In this document: positions 26,421-37,100 of the stretch, one piece after another
Layout: every line of letters starts with the position of its first letter
Position numbering within the stretch: position 1 is the stretch's first letter
DNA from: Lamellibrachia satsuma
Lineage: Eukaryota; Annelida; Polychaeta; Sabellida; Siboglinidae
Reading direction: 5' to 3'
DNA: 64,000 bases
Assembly (NCBI GenBank): GCA_033239005.1
Contig: BSQZ01000108.1
Span: forward strand, 65,001 to 129,000
Translations under genes and position numbers: made by a program
The notes under the pieces: generated by a model
What the model was told of the DNA's origin: nothing
Database searches by the model: none
What the model saw: the letters and a program-made list of their open reading frames with translations, nothing else

Positions 26421-28140
26421 GCGGCTCCGGTGACACAAACAATTATCGCCCAATCGCCGTAGTCACCGTTGTGTCGAAAGGTTTTGAAAACATGTTTGGA
26501 CTTAATTGAACCCTACATCAGAATATATAACAATCAATTTGGCTTCAAGAAGAAACATTCGACTGTCTTATGCTTTGAAAATATGATAGAATAAAGAGAG
26601 GCTCCGTGCAGCCCAGTTTACACGTGCATCCTGGACGCATAAAGTTTTCGACTTAATGAACAACTACACTCTTAAGAACTTGTTAGTAGATGTGTCCCTG
26701 TTCTGTTTGTTGTTTGTTCGAATGAAATCTTCTTCACTGGTGACATCAAAAACGTGTTGTGTTCAGTGGGTAACTTTCAGGTCCGTCTTTTTCAACCTAT
26801 TGAATGGTGTCTATTAGTGCCCTGCGCGGGCCGGGCCTCTACGTAATTCCGCGGGCCGGGCCTGGGCCTAGCGTGAGCGGGCCGGGCCGGGCCTGGGCTG
26901 GGCCTGGACATAATAAAAATATTCATAAAAAAACACCGATTATTACTTTATTTTTTAATAAAACCTGATTATAAATTGTAATTCCGGTTAATGAATGCTT
27001 AAAATTATTTCTTTAGTATTATATAGTTGCAAATTGAGACCTTGCATGGAATCTAATGGCCCCATAAGTTCACTTGGCTGGAAGTAGCCAGCCCCAAATG
27101 TTTACTTTAGAAATATTTGCAGAGGCAATCAAGCCATGATTAACCAGAAACTTTGACCCTACCAGTGGAAATTCTATTGTCTAGGTCTTCCTAGTCAGGG
27201 TTAGATAAACAAATCTCGTACCCTAACCATAAGCCAATACATTAAAGTCAAATATAACAAATCTTATCATATTTAATAGTAATGACACTAAGAAGTTTTT
27301 CTTTATTTTTCTTCAGGATATTCGTCCGTTTGAATAAGTTGGTGGTGCTGTATTTTTAGAACTCATCCAGCACACTATGGACAAATAAACTGTTTTTCGT
27401 CTTCGTTATAAGATTATAGGTTTATCTTCTCTAAACTTAGCGGGCCGCGGGCTTGCGGGCCGCGGGCTTACCCATCTTTGGCCCGCGGGTATGGGCCGGG
27501 CCTGGGCCTGAAACTTGCGGGCCGGGCCGGGCCGGGCCGGGCCGGGCCGGGCCTGGGCCAAACATTCACGGTCTGGTTCGGGCCTAGGCCGGGCCTGGGC
27601 CTAAGTTCTAGTTTGCGGCCTGGGCCGGGCCAGGCTTGAAACATTATTGCGGGCCTGGGCCGGGCCTGGACTCTAATTGCTAATTGCGGGCCGGGCTTGG
27701 GATCAAATTCTAGGCCCGCGCAGGGCACTAGTGTCTGTCACCAAGCATATTTATTCCATATATTGAATACCTGTGCAGTTGGTTGCCATATTAACAACGT
27801 TTGTGCTAACCACCTTTTCTATGCCGATAATTGATGCATTATTTCACCTGGTCCATTTGGTTTGTAGCATCTGATTAATATTTGTGCGAGCTTCGGTGAT
27901 GATAATTATATTATGTACAACCGAAGTAAATCTTGGCAAATTTGGTACACTAGATTATGTTTAAAGGATAGAATATCTGGGAGTAATGATGTGCCATTAT
28001 ATGAAAGAAGGTGATGATACGAAGAAGCATTTGCGTAGTTTTCATATATTTTCCGAAAATTGTATCCAAACTCGGATGCGGTATTTAAATGAAACCTAAC
28101 TGTTGTTTTATATTGTTCTTTTTCCATATATGTTGTAGTT
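26420..28140 (+). pseudogene. Non-LTR reverse transcriptase relic split by a hAT-like insertion
   Basis: Plus-strand pieces in RT order: NNYRPIAVVTVVSKGFENM (near 26437-26495), NNQFGFKKKHST, SPVYTCILDA (near 26610-26640), a segment before 26806, then after the insertion HLFYADN (near 27810-27830; YADD with the second D changed), MYNRSKSWQIWYTRLCLKD and NDVPLYERR (to about 28010). Many stops and a missing RQGG block. The two halves become one continuous relic if 26815-27730 is removed. Confidence 0.75.
26815..27730 (+). mobile_element. GC-rich non-autonomous hAT-like DNA transposon with 8-bp TSD
   Basis: Both ends match as inverted repeats: TAGTGCCCTGCGCGGGCC at 26815 and its complement ending at 27730. 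They are flanked by GTGTCTAT (26807-26814) and GTGTCTGT (27731-27738), an 8-bp target-site duplication with one difference. Eight-base duplications and short inverted ends are typical of the hAT superfamily. The sub-terminal zones are runs of GGGCC/GGGCCTGG, while the middle is AT-rich. No transposase is seen. Confidence 0.85.
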
Positions 28141-28195
28141 CAATTAATTAAATGACATGTAAACGTAAACGAGTCTCTGCAATAACAATATACAG

Positions 28196-28640
28196 CAGAC
28201 CAAGCTGATCTGGTCTCACTACAATAATAAAATACAACAGAAGAAGCACTTTGACCGTTCTAGAAAATGACATGTGAACTTGTCTCACTGCAATAACATA
28301 ATATAGGAGACGAAGCACTTTGGTCGTCCTAGAAAATGGCATGTGAACTTGTCTCACTACAATAACAAAATACAACAGAACAAGTACTTTGACCGTCCTA
28401 GAAAATGGCATGTAAACTTGTCTCACTACAATAACAAAATACAACAGAACAAGTACTTTGACCGTCCTAGAAAATGACCTGTGAATTTGTCTCACTACAG
28501 TAACAAAATATAGGAGACGAAGCACTTTGGTCGTCCTAGAAAATGGCATGTGAACTTGTCTCACTACAATAACAAAATACAACAGAACAAGTACTTTGAC
28601 CGTCCTAGAAAATGACCTGTGAACTTGTCTCACTATATTC
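28196..28640. repeat. 69-bp tandem repeat, about 6-7 copies
   Basis: Units share CGTCCTAGAAAATGGCATGT, CTTGTCTCACTACAATAAC and a variable end (ACAGAACAAGTACTTTGAC or TAGGAGACGAAGCACTTTGG). Two more diverged copies occur at about 28955-29070, beyond the microsatellite and hairpin, so the array has been split. Confidence 0.92.
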
Positions 28641-28672
28641 GTGAAAATATTCATCAAGTTGGTATATATATA

Positions 28673-28950
<278 letters not shown>

Positions 28951-29344
28951 ATGGTCTCACTACAAAACAAGCACTTTCAACGTCCTAGAAAATGACCTGC
29001 GATCTTGTTTCACTACAATAACAAAATACAGCAGACCTTGAACGTCCTAGAAAATGACCTTTTAACAGATCTAACTACGATAACAACGTTCCAAGTGGGT
29101 CAGTTGAACAGGTATTTATAGCAATGACGGGTAGTCACGGGTGAGTCGACAATGGTGCTTTAAATGTACAGTGTGTGTGCGTGTGTGTGTACCAAAGCTA
29201 CAGTGGACGAGTGTGCCTGTGTAGAACGGCAGGTGAGTGAGACGTGCTTGAGTATTAAGAGTGGAGTAATCTGACCTATTAACAGCAGTTGCGGCTAAAG
29301 CAGTTGTCACAGGCGTTAGCAGTGTTGACTCTATGGGGAGAGGC

Positions 29345-29536
29345 CGGGGCTAGTTGTTACAATTTACAGTTAGTAATTATTTGTGAAAAGTATGCTATAT
29401 GCATTATGTCTGTCATCGTATATATTGGATTTATTATTCGTGTTAATAAAATGCACCACACTATTAATATTCCACATTGTAGATAGGTAGACATGTGAAG
29501 TTTCCCAGGCGCTGTCGACTGTAACAACTAGCCCCG
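29345..29536 (-). mobile_element. Small inverted-terminal-repeat element (MITE-like), copy 2
   Basis: About 192 bases with the same CGGGGCTAGTTGTTACA ends as 20696-20898. Its reverse complement aligns along the whole of copy 1 (for example GTCGAC-GCGCCTG, AACTTCACAT, TCTACCTA). A further fragment of an end-like word (GCGGGGCAAATTGTTACAGC) sits at about 29540. Confidence 0.8.
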
Positions 29537-30068
29537 TAAGCGGGGCAAATTGTTACAGCATACGTAAGGCCGATAGGGCCATCAACGCGGTAAACGTTAC
29601 GCGTTGAATTATATCTTAACGCGTTGAGTTATCAACCAATGAAGACTCCAAGAAATTAATGCTAAAGTTACTCGGGTTTGGATGTCACTCACGACTGGCG
29701 CGCTACCTCAATAGGTTGGTGCTCGCCTAGTGACCAGTGTCAAGGTATTGGATCCGAACGCATCCATGCTTCCATGCATGCACAAAATATCTCTTCTGTA
29801 CGTTTTGTAATATTAAATATTTTTGCTCCCTCACATACCACACGTTTCAAAATTGCAATTAATTCAGTTGGTCTCTCTCGTGTGATGTTTCAAATCTAAC
29901 CGCTGTTTGGATAAAACTGGTGAATATGCTTGAAACCACTAACCACTTGGTGGAAGGTAAAAGAAATACATGCTACCACAAAACTGCAATAATCTACTGA
30001 AGTCTTGGACATCTTGGAGACATATATTGCAAACAATTGTATGTTTCCTTTCCAGACAAATTCAAAAC

Positions 30069-31610
30069 ATGCTGTTGTCCGTGGTCATCTCAGTACTGGT
30101 CATCCTCAGTGGACGTCAGGTCACGGGTGGCCGCATCCTGCTGACCGGGGTCCAGCTATCCAGCCACCTTCTACAACTACAGGAGATTGGTCAAGAGTTG
30201 TCCAGACGCGGACACAGTGTCTATCTTGCCATGGACGACAATTTTCCAAATCTGGACAGGCTTCTGAAACGTGGAATCAAGGTAGTGACATATCACAGCA
30301 GTGACGTCACCATGCCACGGTTTTGGACAACGGACCAAGGCTTGATGCCAGTTATTCTGGGCAAGGAAAAACTAAACCAGAGAATGGCGATGAATATTGC
30401 AATGCAGGAATGCAGCAACATGATGCTCGATGAGGTGTTCATGTCAAAGATCACAGCAGTGAACTTTGACCTAGTTATATTCGACAGCTTCTTCTTTTGT
30501 CCATGTACTGTCATACTTGCGCACCATCTCTCAGTCCCAGCTGTTTCTGTCGCTTGTGCAATGATGGGTTGGGATGCAAGATCTCCTGTCAACCCTGCGG
30601 TAACTCCGTCGGTGATATTGAGATACTCGGACAGAATGACATTTTCACAGAGACTCGTCAATGTGGCAATATACCTGGCTGAGAGCGTGCGTCGAGTCAG
30701 CGAGCACAACACGACTCTACTGCAGCGATTTGCACCCGAAGTCAACTCATGGCTCGAATTGCGTCAACGCACGACTGTGTTGTACATCGTCACGCGCGAC
30801 TACCTGCTCGAGTGGCCTGAACCACAGATGCCGAATGTCATACACACACCAGGTGTCACCACCCATCCTGCAGGTGTGTTGCCACAGCAACTGAAAGATC
30901 TGATGGATGCTGCGATTGACGGTGCCATCATCTTATCGTTTGGCAGTCTCACCGGTGAACTTCCAGCAGAAATAATCAATAAATTCTTCGTTGCTTTCTC
31001 GCAGCTGAGGCAAACTGTTATCTTCAAGTCTGGCGGAAGAATCACGGCTTTACCTAGTAACATTTCAAAAAATATACATCTGTTGTCATGGCTACCACAG
31101 AATGACCTTCTTGGCCACCAAAACACTGTGCTGTTCATCACCCACTGTGGAAACAACGGTCAGTACGAGTCGCTGTATCATGGCGTGCCAATGATAGGGT
31201 TCCCACTGTTTGCCGAGCAGCCTCATAATGCCTACAGAATGGTGGACCACGGCTATGGAATTGACATGAACATCCTTGCATTCACAGCCAATGAACTTGT
31301 AAACAACATTCGCAAAGTCTTGGATGAAAAGTCTTTCAAAATGGCCACACAGAAAGCATCAGACATCTTGAAGTCTCGCCCAATGTCAGCGCAGGACACA
31401 GCCGCCTACTGGGTGGAACATGTACTAAAATACGGCGGGGAACATTTGCGGACCGGTGCAATGAATACACCGCTGTATCAGTTCCTCATGCTCGATATTC
31501 TTTTATTTGTGTTGGTTGTTTGTTTTCTCTCTGGTTATACCATGAAGACAGCATTTGCAGTCGTCTATCGGAAATGTTTGAGAAGACAAACTAAGCAAAA
31601 GCAGAACTGA
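30069..31610 (+). CDS. UDP-glycosyltransferase (UGT family), single coding exon
   Basis: The ORF gives 513 residues from the ATG at 30069, normal for an animal UGT. I prefer this start to the in-frame ATG at 29970. It begins a signal peptide (LLSVVISVLVIL) and is preceded by a good splice acceptor (TTTCCTTTCCAG, ending at 30055), so 5' leader exons probably lie upstream. Residue His33 (SSHLL) sits where UGTs have the catalytic histidine. The UDP-sugar signature spans about residues 340-390: WLPQNDLLG, HCGNNGQYESLYHGVP, FPLFAEQPHN. A hydrophobic helix near 478-500 and the C-terminal KQKQN fit an ER-resident type I membrane protein (KxKxx retrieval). UGTs transfer a sugar from a UDP-sugar to small lipophilic molecules. 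The usual Asp-Gln pair that contacts the sugar is Glu-Gln here. AATAAA lies at 31879-31884. Confidence 0.93.
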   Translation: MLLSVVISVLVILSGRQVTGGRILLTGVQLSSHLLQLQEIGQELSRRGHSVYLAMDDNFPNLDRLLKRGIKVVTYHSSDVTMPRFWTTDQGLMPVILGKEKLNQRMAMNIAMQECSNMMLDEVFMSKITAVNFDLVIFDSFFFCPCTVILAHHLSVPAVSVACAMMGWDARSPVNPAVTPSVILRYSDRMTFSQRLVNVAIYLAESVRRVSEHNTTLLQRFAPEVNSWLELRQRTTVLYIVTRDYLLEWPEPQMPNVIHTPGVTTHPAGVLPQQLKDLMDAAIDGAIILSFGSLTGELPAEIINKFFVAFSQLRQTVIFKSGGRITALPSNISKNIHLLSWLPQNDLLGHQNTVLFITHCGNNGQYESLYHGVPMIGFPLFAEQPHNAYRMVDHGYGIDMNILAFTANELVNNIRKVLDEKSFKMATQKASDILKSRPMSAQDTAAYWVEHVLKYGGEHLRTGAMNTPLYQFLMLDILLFVLVVCFLSGYTMKTAFAVVYRKCLRRQTKQKQN

Positions 31611-31878
31611 ATTACTACTATTTATCTCAACTTTCATCTAGTAAACCCGACATGCACCCACTATTTCTTTTCTTCTCATCTCTCCTGTAATATAACATGT
31701 TGATGTCCGCGTTCAGCCATGCATGCCACTTATCCATTACAGTGAAATGACAATACAGTAATTATACAGAGCATTCCTTGTGAGTATGTATAGATATAGA
31801 CTATTACGTAATTACACATCGCGTGTAGTAAATATTATATATAGAATGTACCAATTACTAACAACTAGCCTGACCTGA

Positions 31879-31884
31879 AATAAA
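31879..31884 (+). terminator. Polyadenylation signal of the UGT gene
   Basis: AATAAA about 270 bases after the UGT stop codon. Confidence 0.5.
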
Positions 31885-32124
31885 TAAGCCTTAATAGTTT
31901 TAAATACGTGTTTGTCAACAACCTTCGTCAGCAATAAATTTACTTTGCATATGAAGTCATGTGTCAATAGGTCGATCACCATGTCACCGCATAGAACATT
32001 TAAGAGTTAGTTGTTTCAGGGAACAACATCGCATGTTCTACTTGTGACATTCAACACAACACAACAAGCACTTTTATGCTAGGAAATGCACTGTCAACAT
32101 GCGCTAAACTCTACAGTGATACTA

Positions 32125-32370
32125 TTTCAAGATTTAACAAGATTTGCCATCCAAGCCAAAGGCCCAGATGGCAAGTGGACAAGGAAGCCATTGGCTTATC
32201 GAGAGTCCAACAATGTTCATCTACTTATAACCCGCCCTCCTGAGATATGTGTCAACCTTGTTTTTAAACATATTCACGCTGCTAGTAGTTACACAATCTG
32301 TAGACAATCTGTTCCATTCATTTATTGTCCTCTGTGAGAACGAGTGCTTCCTGATGTCCAATCTACATTT
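32125..32370 (-). mobile_element. 3' end of the CR1/L2-like LINE family (copy 3)
   Basis: On the minus strand it encodes the ORF2 C-terminus (CRLD-like start, RTINEWNRL-like, then VNMFKNKVDT-like) followed by the family tail (GACTCTCGATAAGCCAATGG, GCCATCTGGGCCTTTGGC). The forward ORF through it is a shadow. Confidence 0.8.
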
Positions 32371-32374
32371 CAAG

Positions 32375-34050
32375 TGGGTCGGGGGAACAGATATTTACAG
32401 TGCATGATAGTCACAATGCGTGAATCACTGCGGGACTCGTGAACTACTTCAGGTTTGACACAGCGTGTATGTCGAGGCTACAGATCACGAGTGTACTTGT
32501 GAATGACATGTAGTTCGGTACATTCCGTAAACTTAACAGTTGTTGTAGACTTCACAATGGTTGTTGTTACACAGTAGTCACCAAAAAAACGATAAATGTT
32601 AAAAGTGACATAATAATGACAGTTGTATGTTGTTATAGAGCGTACACAGTTAGAGTGGCAATCTCAGAAGATACCAAGTTCTATTTCGTTTTACATTGGT
32701 GCTCATGACCGACCACAAAATGTGTCATCAGTAGAGGCCAACAGTCACTTGTTAGTCTTCCAAGCCAAACTCTACTATTCTTGTTATGGTACACGCACGC
32801 ACTCTTGTTCTATTAATTAATTAACTAATTTGTGCTGTGTATATGAACGAATAGTCTTTGCGCAGTATATGCAGCATGGCTGAATTCTTCCCAGATAAGT
32901 CAAAATAGCGTTGGAATGAACAAGTCTGCCAGGGGGTGGAGTATAAAGGGCTTTGAACAGTCTCAATAATTGGATACTGCGCTATATAAGAACGTACCTT
33001 TTTATTTCTTATATTGTCTATAAAAATGGAACATATCAATTAGATCTCTTGCTGAGGTCCTGAGCTTTCAGTTGATATATTCCACATTATGATCATTGCA
33101 AAATAGTTAAACTTGTTTAATCAATTAATTAATACATTTTTATAAATTAATTAATTCACTTTTTGTGTTCCATCTAAGATCATAATAGACATGTTTCATT
33201 ACACACAATAGTCACAACAGATAATTATAAAAAAGTAATTACACTAATTAACTTCTCTGAAAATCATGCACGGCTCTGCATATTAGGCCAACAGAGTTTG
33301 ATAAAATGTTACAGTTTTTGATACAGTTGAAATCTAGAACTAGAAATCTATCAATTTGCAAAAGTTCATTGATAACAATTGAACATATCTGGTTTTTTTA
33401 GTATTCATTAAATGTGCCCCAATTTTGGCGTCCACTTTCTGGCTCAGTGTTACTTTCTGGCTCAGTGTTACTGTATAAGACATATGCCCACAATCTGAAA
33501 AATATGTTAAATTTTACATCTTCAAAAATGCATATCTTGACAAGTACTTTATCAATTTTTAAACTGTTTTTACAGTTAAATTTTTCATGGCTGCAGCCAT
33601 ATCATAAAATATGAAACAAAATAGATCTGCAATTTCTATTGACATCCCTACTAATGGTATATAATTAATTGTATAGCTACTTTTAACTGTAGAACTGATT
33701 GTATTGTTTCAGCCTTTTAAAAGACAATATGAAAAAGGATATGATAAGGTTTGGTTACCTTTATTTGACAATAACTAATTGTGTACGGCCTTAATTGGAT
33801 AACACTAATTGCATAATTATAACTGTGACTGAGTGTTTAGTCACCAGTTGGCAACACCGTTGTAGCCATCGACTGTGCGGTGCTGCCCCCAACGGACTTG
33901 GCATTACATGTAATGATTGGCTATCATGTGAGTGTAAATTAAGATAAAGGCATTCCAAGTTACAAGCGTTATAGTTCATTAGTTGATAATGCGTAGACCC
34001 AAGGAAAGGCAAACAGGTGTACAGGTGTGCAGTAACACAATGTTGTCGCA
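32375..34050. other. Intergenic, no gene seen
   Basis: AT-rich. A short tandem duplication of TTTCTGGCTCAGTGTTAC is at about 33437-33472. No coding or RNA signal recognised. Confidence 0.5.
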
Positions 34051-34051
34051 T

Positions 34052-34057
34052 TTTATT
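34052..34057 (-). terminator. Polyadenylation signal of the LRR gene
   Basis: AATAAA on the minus strand, about 75 bases after the stop codon at 34133. Confidence 0.55.
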
Positions 34058-34132
34058 GCACCATGCAACAAAGTCCACACCTACATTCCATTCACACACA
34101 CCCTGCTCTTGATTGTGCCATGCATTATTCAG

Positions 34133-37100
34133 TTACCATGACGACCCAATGCCACTACCCACATCGAGCTGACAGCTAATGTCATCAAACACATCACCCA
34201 CAGCAGTCTTGTGCTTCCCCTTCTTCTTTACCCTCTTTATAGCAACAACTCCAGATTTCTTCTCTTTCAGAGCAGATACCCCTTTTGGTTTCTGGTCATG
34301 TGAAGATGTATGAGACTGTTTATGGACTATTTTACCACTTTCATCATTTACTGAGGTCTCTTCATTTAACCTGGTGTCTGTGTCTGATGGCGAAACAACT
34401 TCTGACTTTGTCTCTGCATCTTTCACCTTCATCTTTTTCTTAGTCTTGCTGCCATTCATTGCTGGGCGCTCTTGCAGAATCATCTTCTTCTTCTCCATTT
34501 TCATCTTTTTCGAATTGTCACCATCTGAAAAAAAATTTATGAACAGCTTCAGATTATCATGTTTTACGTAACAATGGAATTGTGTGTCCCTTTTCATAAA
34601 ACATTTGATGTGCAATATCAGTCTGTGTCTGCAGGTGTGCACATGGATGAATTTCTAAGCATGTGTGTATATAAATGTGTATATACAGTTTGTGATCTTG
34701 CACGAGACTAAAAGGAGACCAAATAGAAGTGTTTAAAATAGTGAACGGTTATGAGGATGTTGACAGGAATATGTTCTTCAAACTTAAAGAAGCAGTAGAA
34801 CCAGAGGACACAAAGCAGCATTAGTTAAGGAGAAGTGTAGGTTGGACATGAGAAAGTACTCTTTCTCACAGAGGGTGACAAATGAATGGAACAAACTGCC
34901 AAATGATTATATTAATGTTAGTAGTGTGAATACGTTTAAAAATAGAATTGACAGATATTTGATAAGGGTGGGCTACACATAGATGAGAAAATTGTTGGAC
35001 TCTTGATAAGCCAATGGCTTCCTTGTCCACTTACCATCTGGAACTTTTTGCTTGGGATGGCAATCTTGTTAAATCTCGTTAAATTTCTAAAAATGTAAGC
35101 AGAGTACGATTTTGTAAGTGATGCATGAGGCCTAAAGTGTAAAAAGATAAGTCTGGTCTAGTCACAAACTTAACTTTCACACTTAAGGTAACATGCAACC
35201 TCTACAATGTACTCTGTTGTTTTCTGCTTGTTTGAGCATTCCCCTTTTATTCAACAAATAACAAGATAGGAAATGCCATCTGTTACCATCGATGGACTTA
35301 GAGAAACTGTACGAGTTGTGGGTGTGTTTTGACATGATAGATTTTGTATGTTTGCTGACAAACCTTCATCGACATCCAGCTTTCTTCGTTTCTTTTTCTT
35401 GTTATCTTCTTGCGCTTTTGGTGTTGTGTTTCTGGATGCCTCAGCAAATGGCCTGCTGTCTAACACTTCCAAGTTTGTGAACCACTTTCTGATCTGCAGC
35501 GACAGAGTCATCAAACAGAGACACTGTATTGTATATTATCAATCAACATAGTGTGATTGTTTGTTCACGTTGGCTGAAATAATTGTAGTCACAGCAGCAG
35601 CAACCGCAGTAATGACAATAATTTTAACATAATTTTATTATAATTATAACTCATTATAGTATATTATTAAGTTAAACGTGATAATGACATGTACCTTGCC
35701 ATGATATCGCTCATTGCTGCACAGTTCGTTTCCATTCAGGTTCAGTTGTCTCACACTCTGGATGTCGGCCAGACGTTTCAAGTTCCTAAAACATTACAAA
35801 AGACATTTCTAATTAACAACATTTCTTTGCATTAAGTCATCATCTCAAAATCTATCCTATCAGGAGGAATGTTTTTACAGAATAAAAGAGGAATGTTTAC
35901 TAAAAAGCAGAACCACAAAAAAATTGGGGGCAGAACAGAACAGTGATTTGTTTCAAATATCTTTCCATGTGCTATGCATAGGGAACCAAAGAATTCTGAG
36001 TATGTATGTTGTTAACCTAACCAACTGCGTTAATAGGACATACAAATGATGCAATGCACATCTTACTGCGTGGAACTTACACAAGTAGTTTCAGCTCATT
36101 CTTCCCAAGATCAATGATTTCTAACCTACAAATCAAATATATTGGTAAAGAAATGCAACAGATCAAACTAAAATATTTTCATATCAGTGTTCCATACTTT
36201 GAATTGAAGCATTGTGATTGGTATGTTTGTATTCTGAATATGTCCACAGCAGTGTCTATATGATAACAGCTACAATCACACATGGGCACATTTGTTCACT
36301 AGCTCCGACCAGTTTGTTCATTGTCACTAGCTCCGACCAGTTTGTTCATATTGTCACTAGCTCCGACCAGTTTGTTCATAGTGTCACTAGCTCTGACCAG
36401 TTTGTTCATATTGTCACAAGCTCCGACCAGTTTGTTCATAGTGTCACTAGCTCCGACCAGTTTATTCATCGTGTCACTAGCTCCGACCAGTTTGTTCATA
36501 TTGTCACTAGCTCCGACCAGTTTGTTCATAGTGTCACTAGCTCCGACCAGTTTGAACTCAGATGGTAAGTTCTAAGCTTCAGATTGTTTTTGAATCAAAA
36601 CTTCAAGAAACTGTCACATGATGGGGGGGGGAGAAACCACTAAAAATACAAGTGTTGCTCTGTACATGACTTATAATGACACTTTAAAAGGGTGCAAACT
36701 GCACAGATTATGGATGCTATGATATACAAAGTGAACTCATTAAATACATGTTTCAAGATATCTTCCTTTACATCAGCCACAAACACAAGTAAGCAGACAA
36801 CTGGCTTACACCGACCCGTACCTCGTGTTGTCTCCAACGTACGCAGCAGGAATCTTGTGGATCTTATTGTCATTCAACGACAGCTGTTTCAGTTGTAGAT
36901 TCTCCTGCAACAGAATCAACAATAAATGTACTTGCTTAGATTACTCAGTTCTCAAGATCAAAATAATGCATCATTCACATCTGATCTTGTCCAGCTACAA
37001 CAGGCTAAATTAACAACTTTCTTGCTATATAAAATAATGTCTGTTATGACCCAAATTAGAAGAAAATTTCTTAAATAGTAATTGGCATATGCATCACCAT

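Noticed and set aside
29970..30068. Upstream in-frame start of the UGT
   Set aside because: The 33 extra residues displace the signal peptide, and a strong splice acceptor (ending 30055) precedes the ATG at 30069, so this stretch is probably intron or leader.
32086..32337. Forward ORFs at 32086 and 44005 encoding nearly the same peptide
   Set aside because: They are antisense shadows of the same LINE 3' end; the real coding sense is minus.
36218..36575. ORFs with repeated SSDQFVH or SLAPTSLFI peptides
   Set aside because: Translations of the 30-bp minisatellite, in several frames of both strands. The same reason rejects 57619-58048 and 59636-60059.
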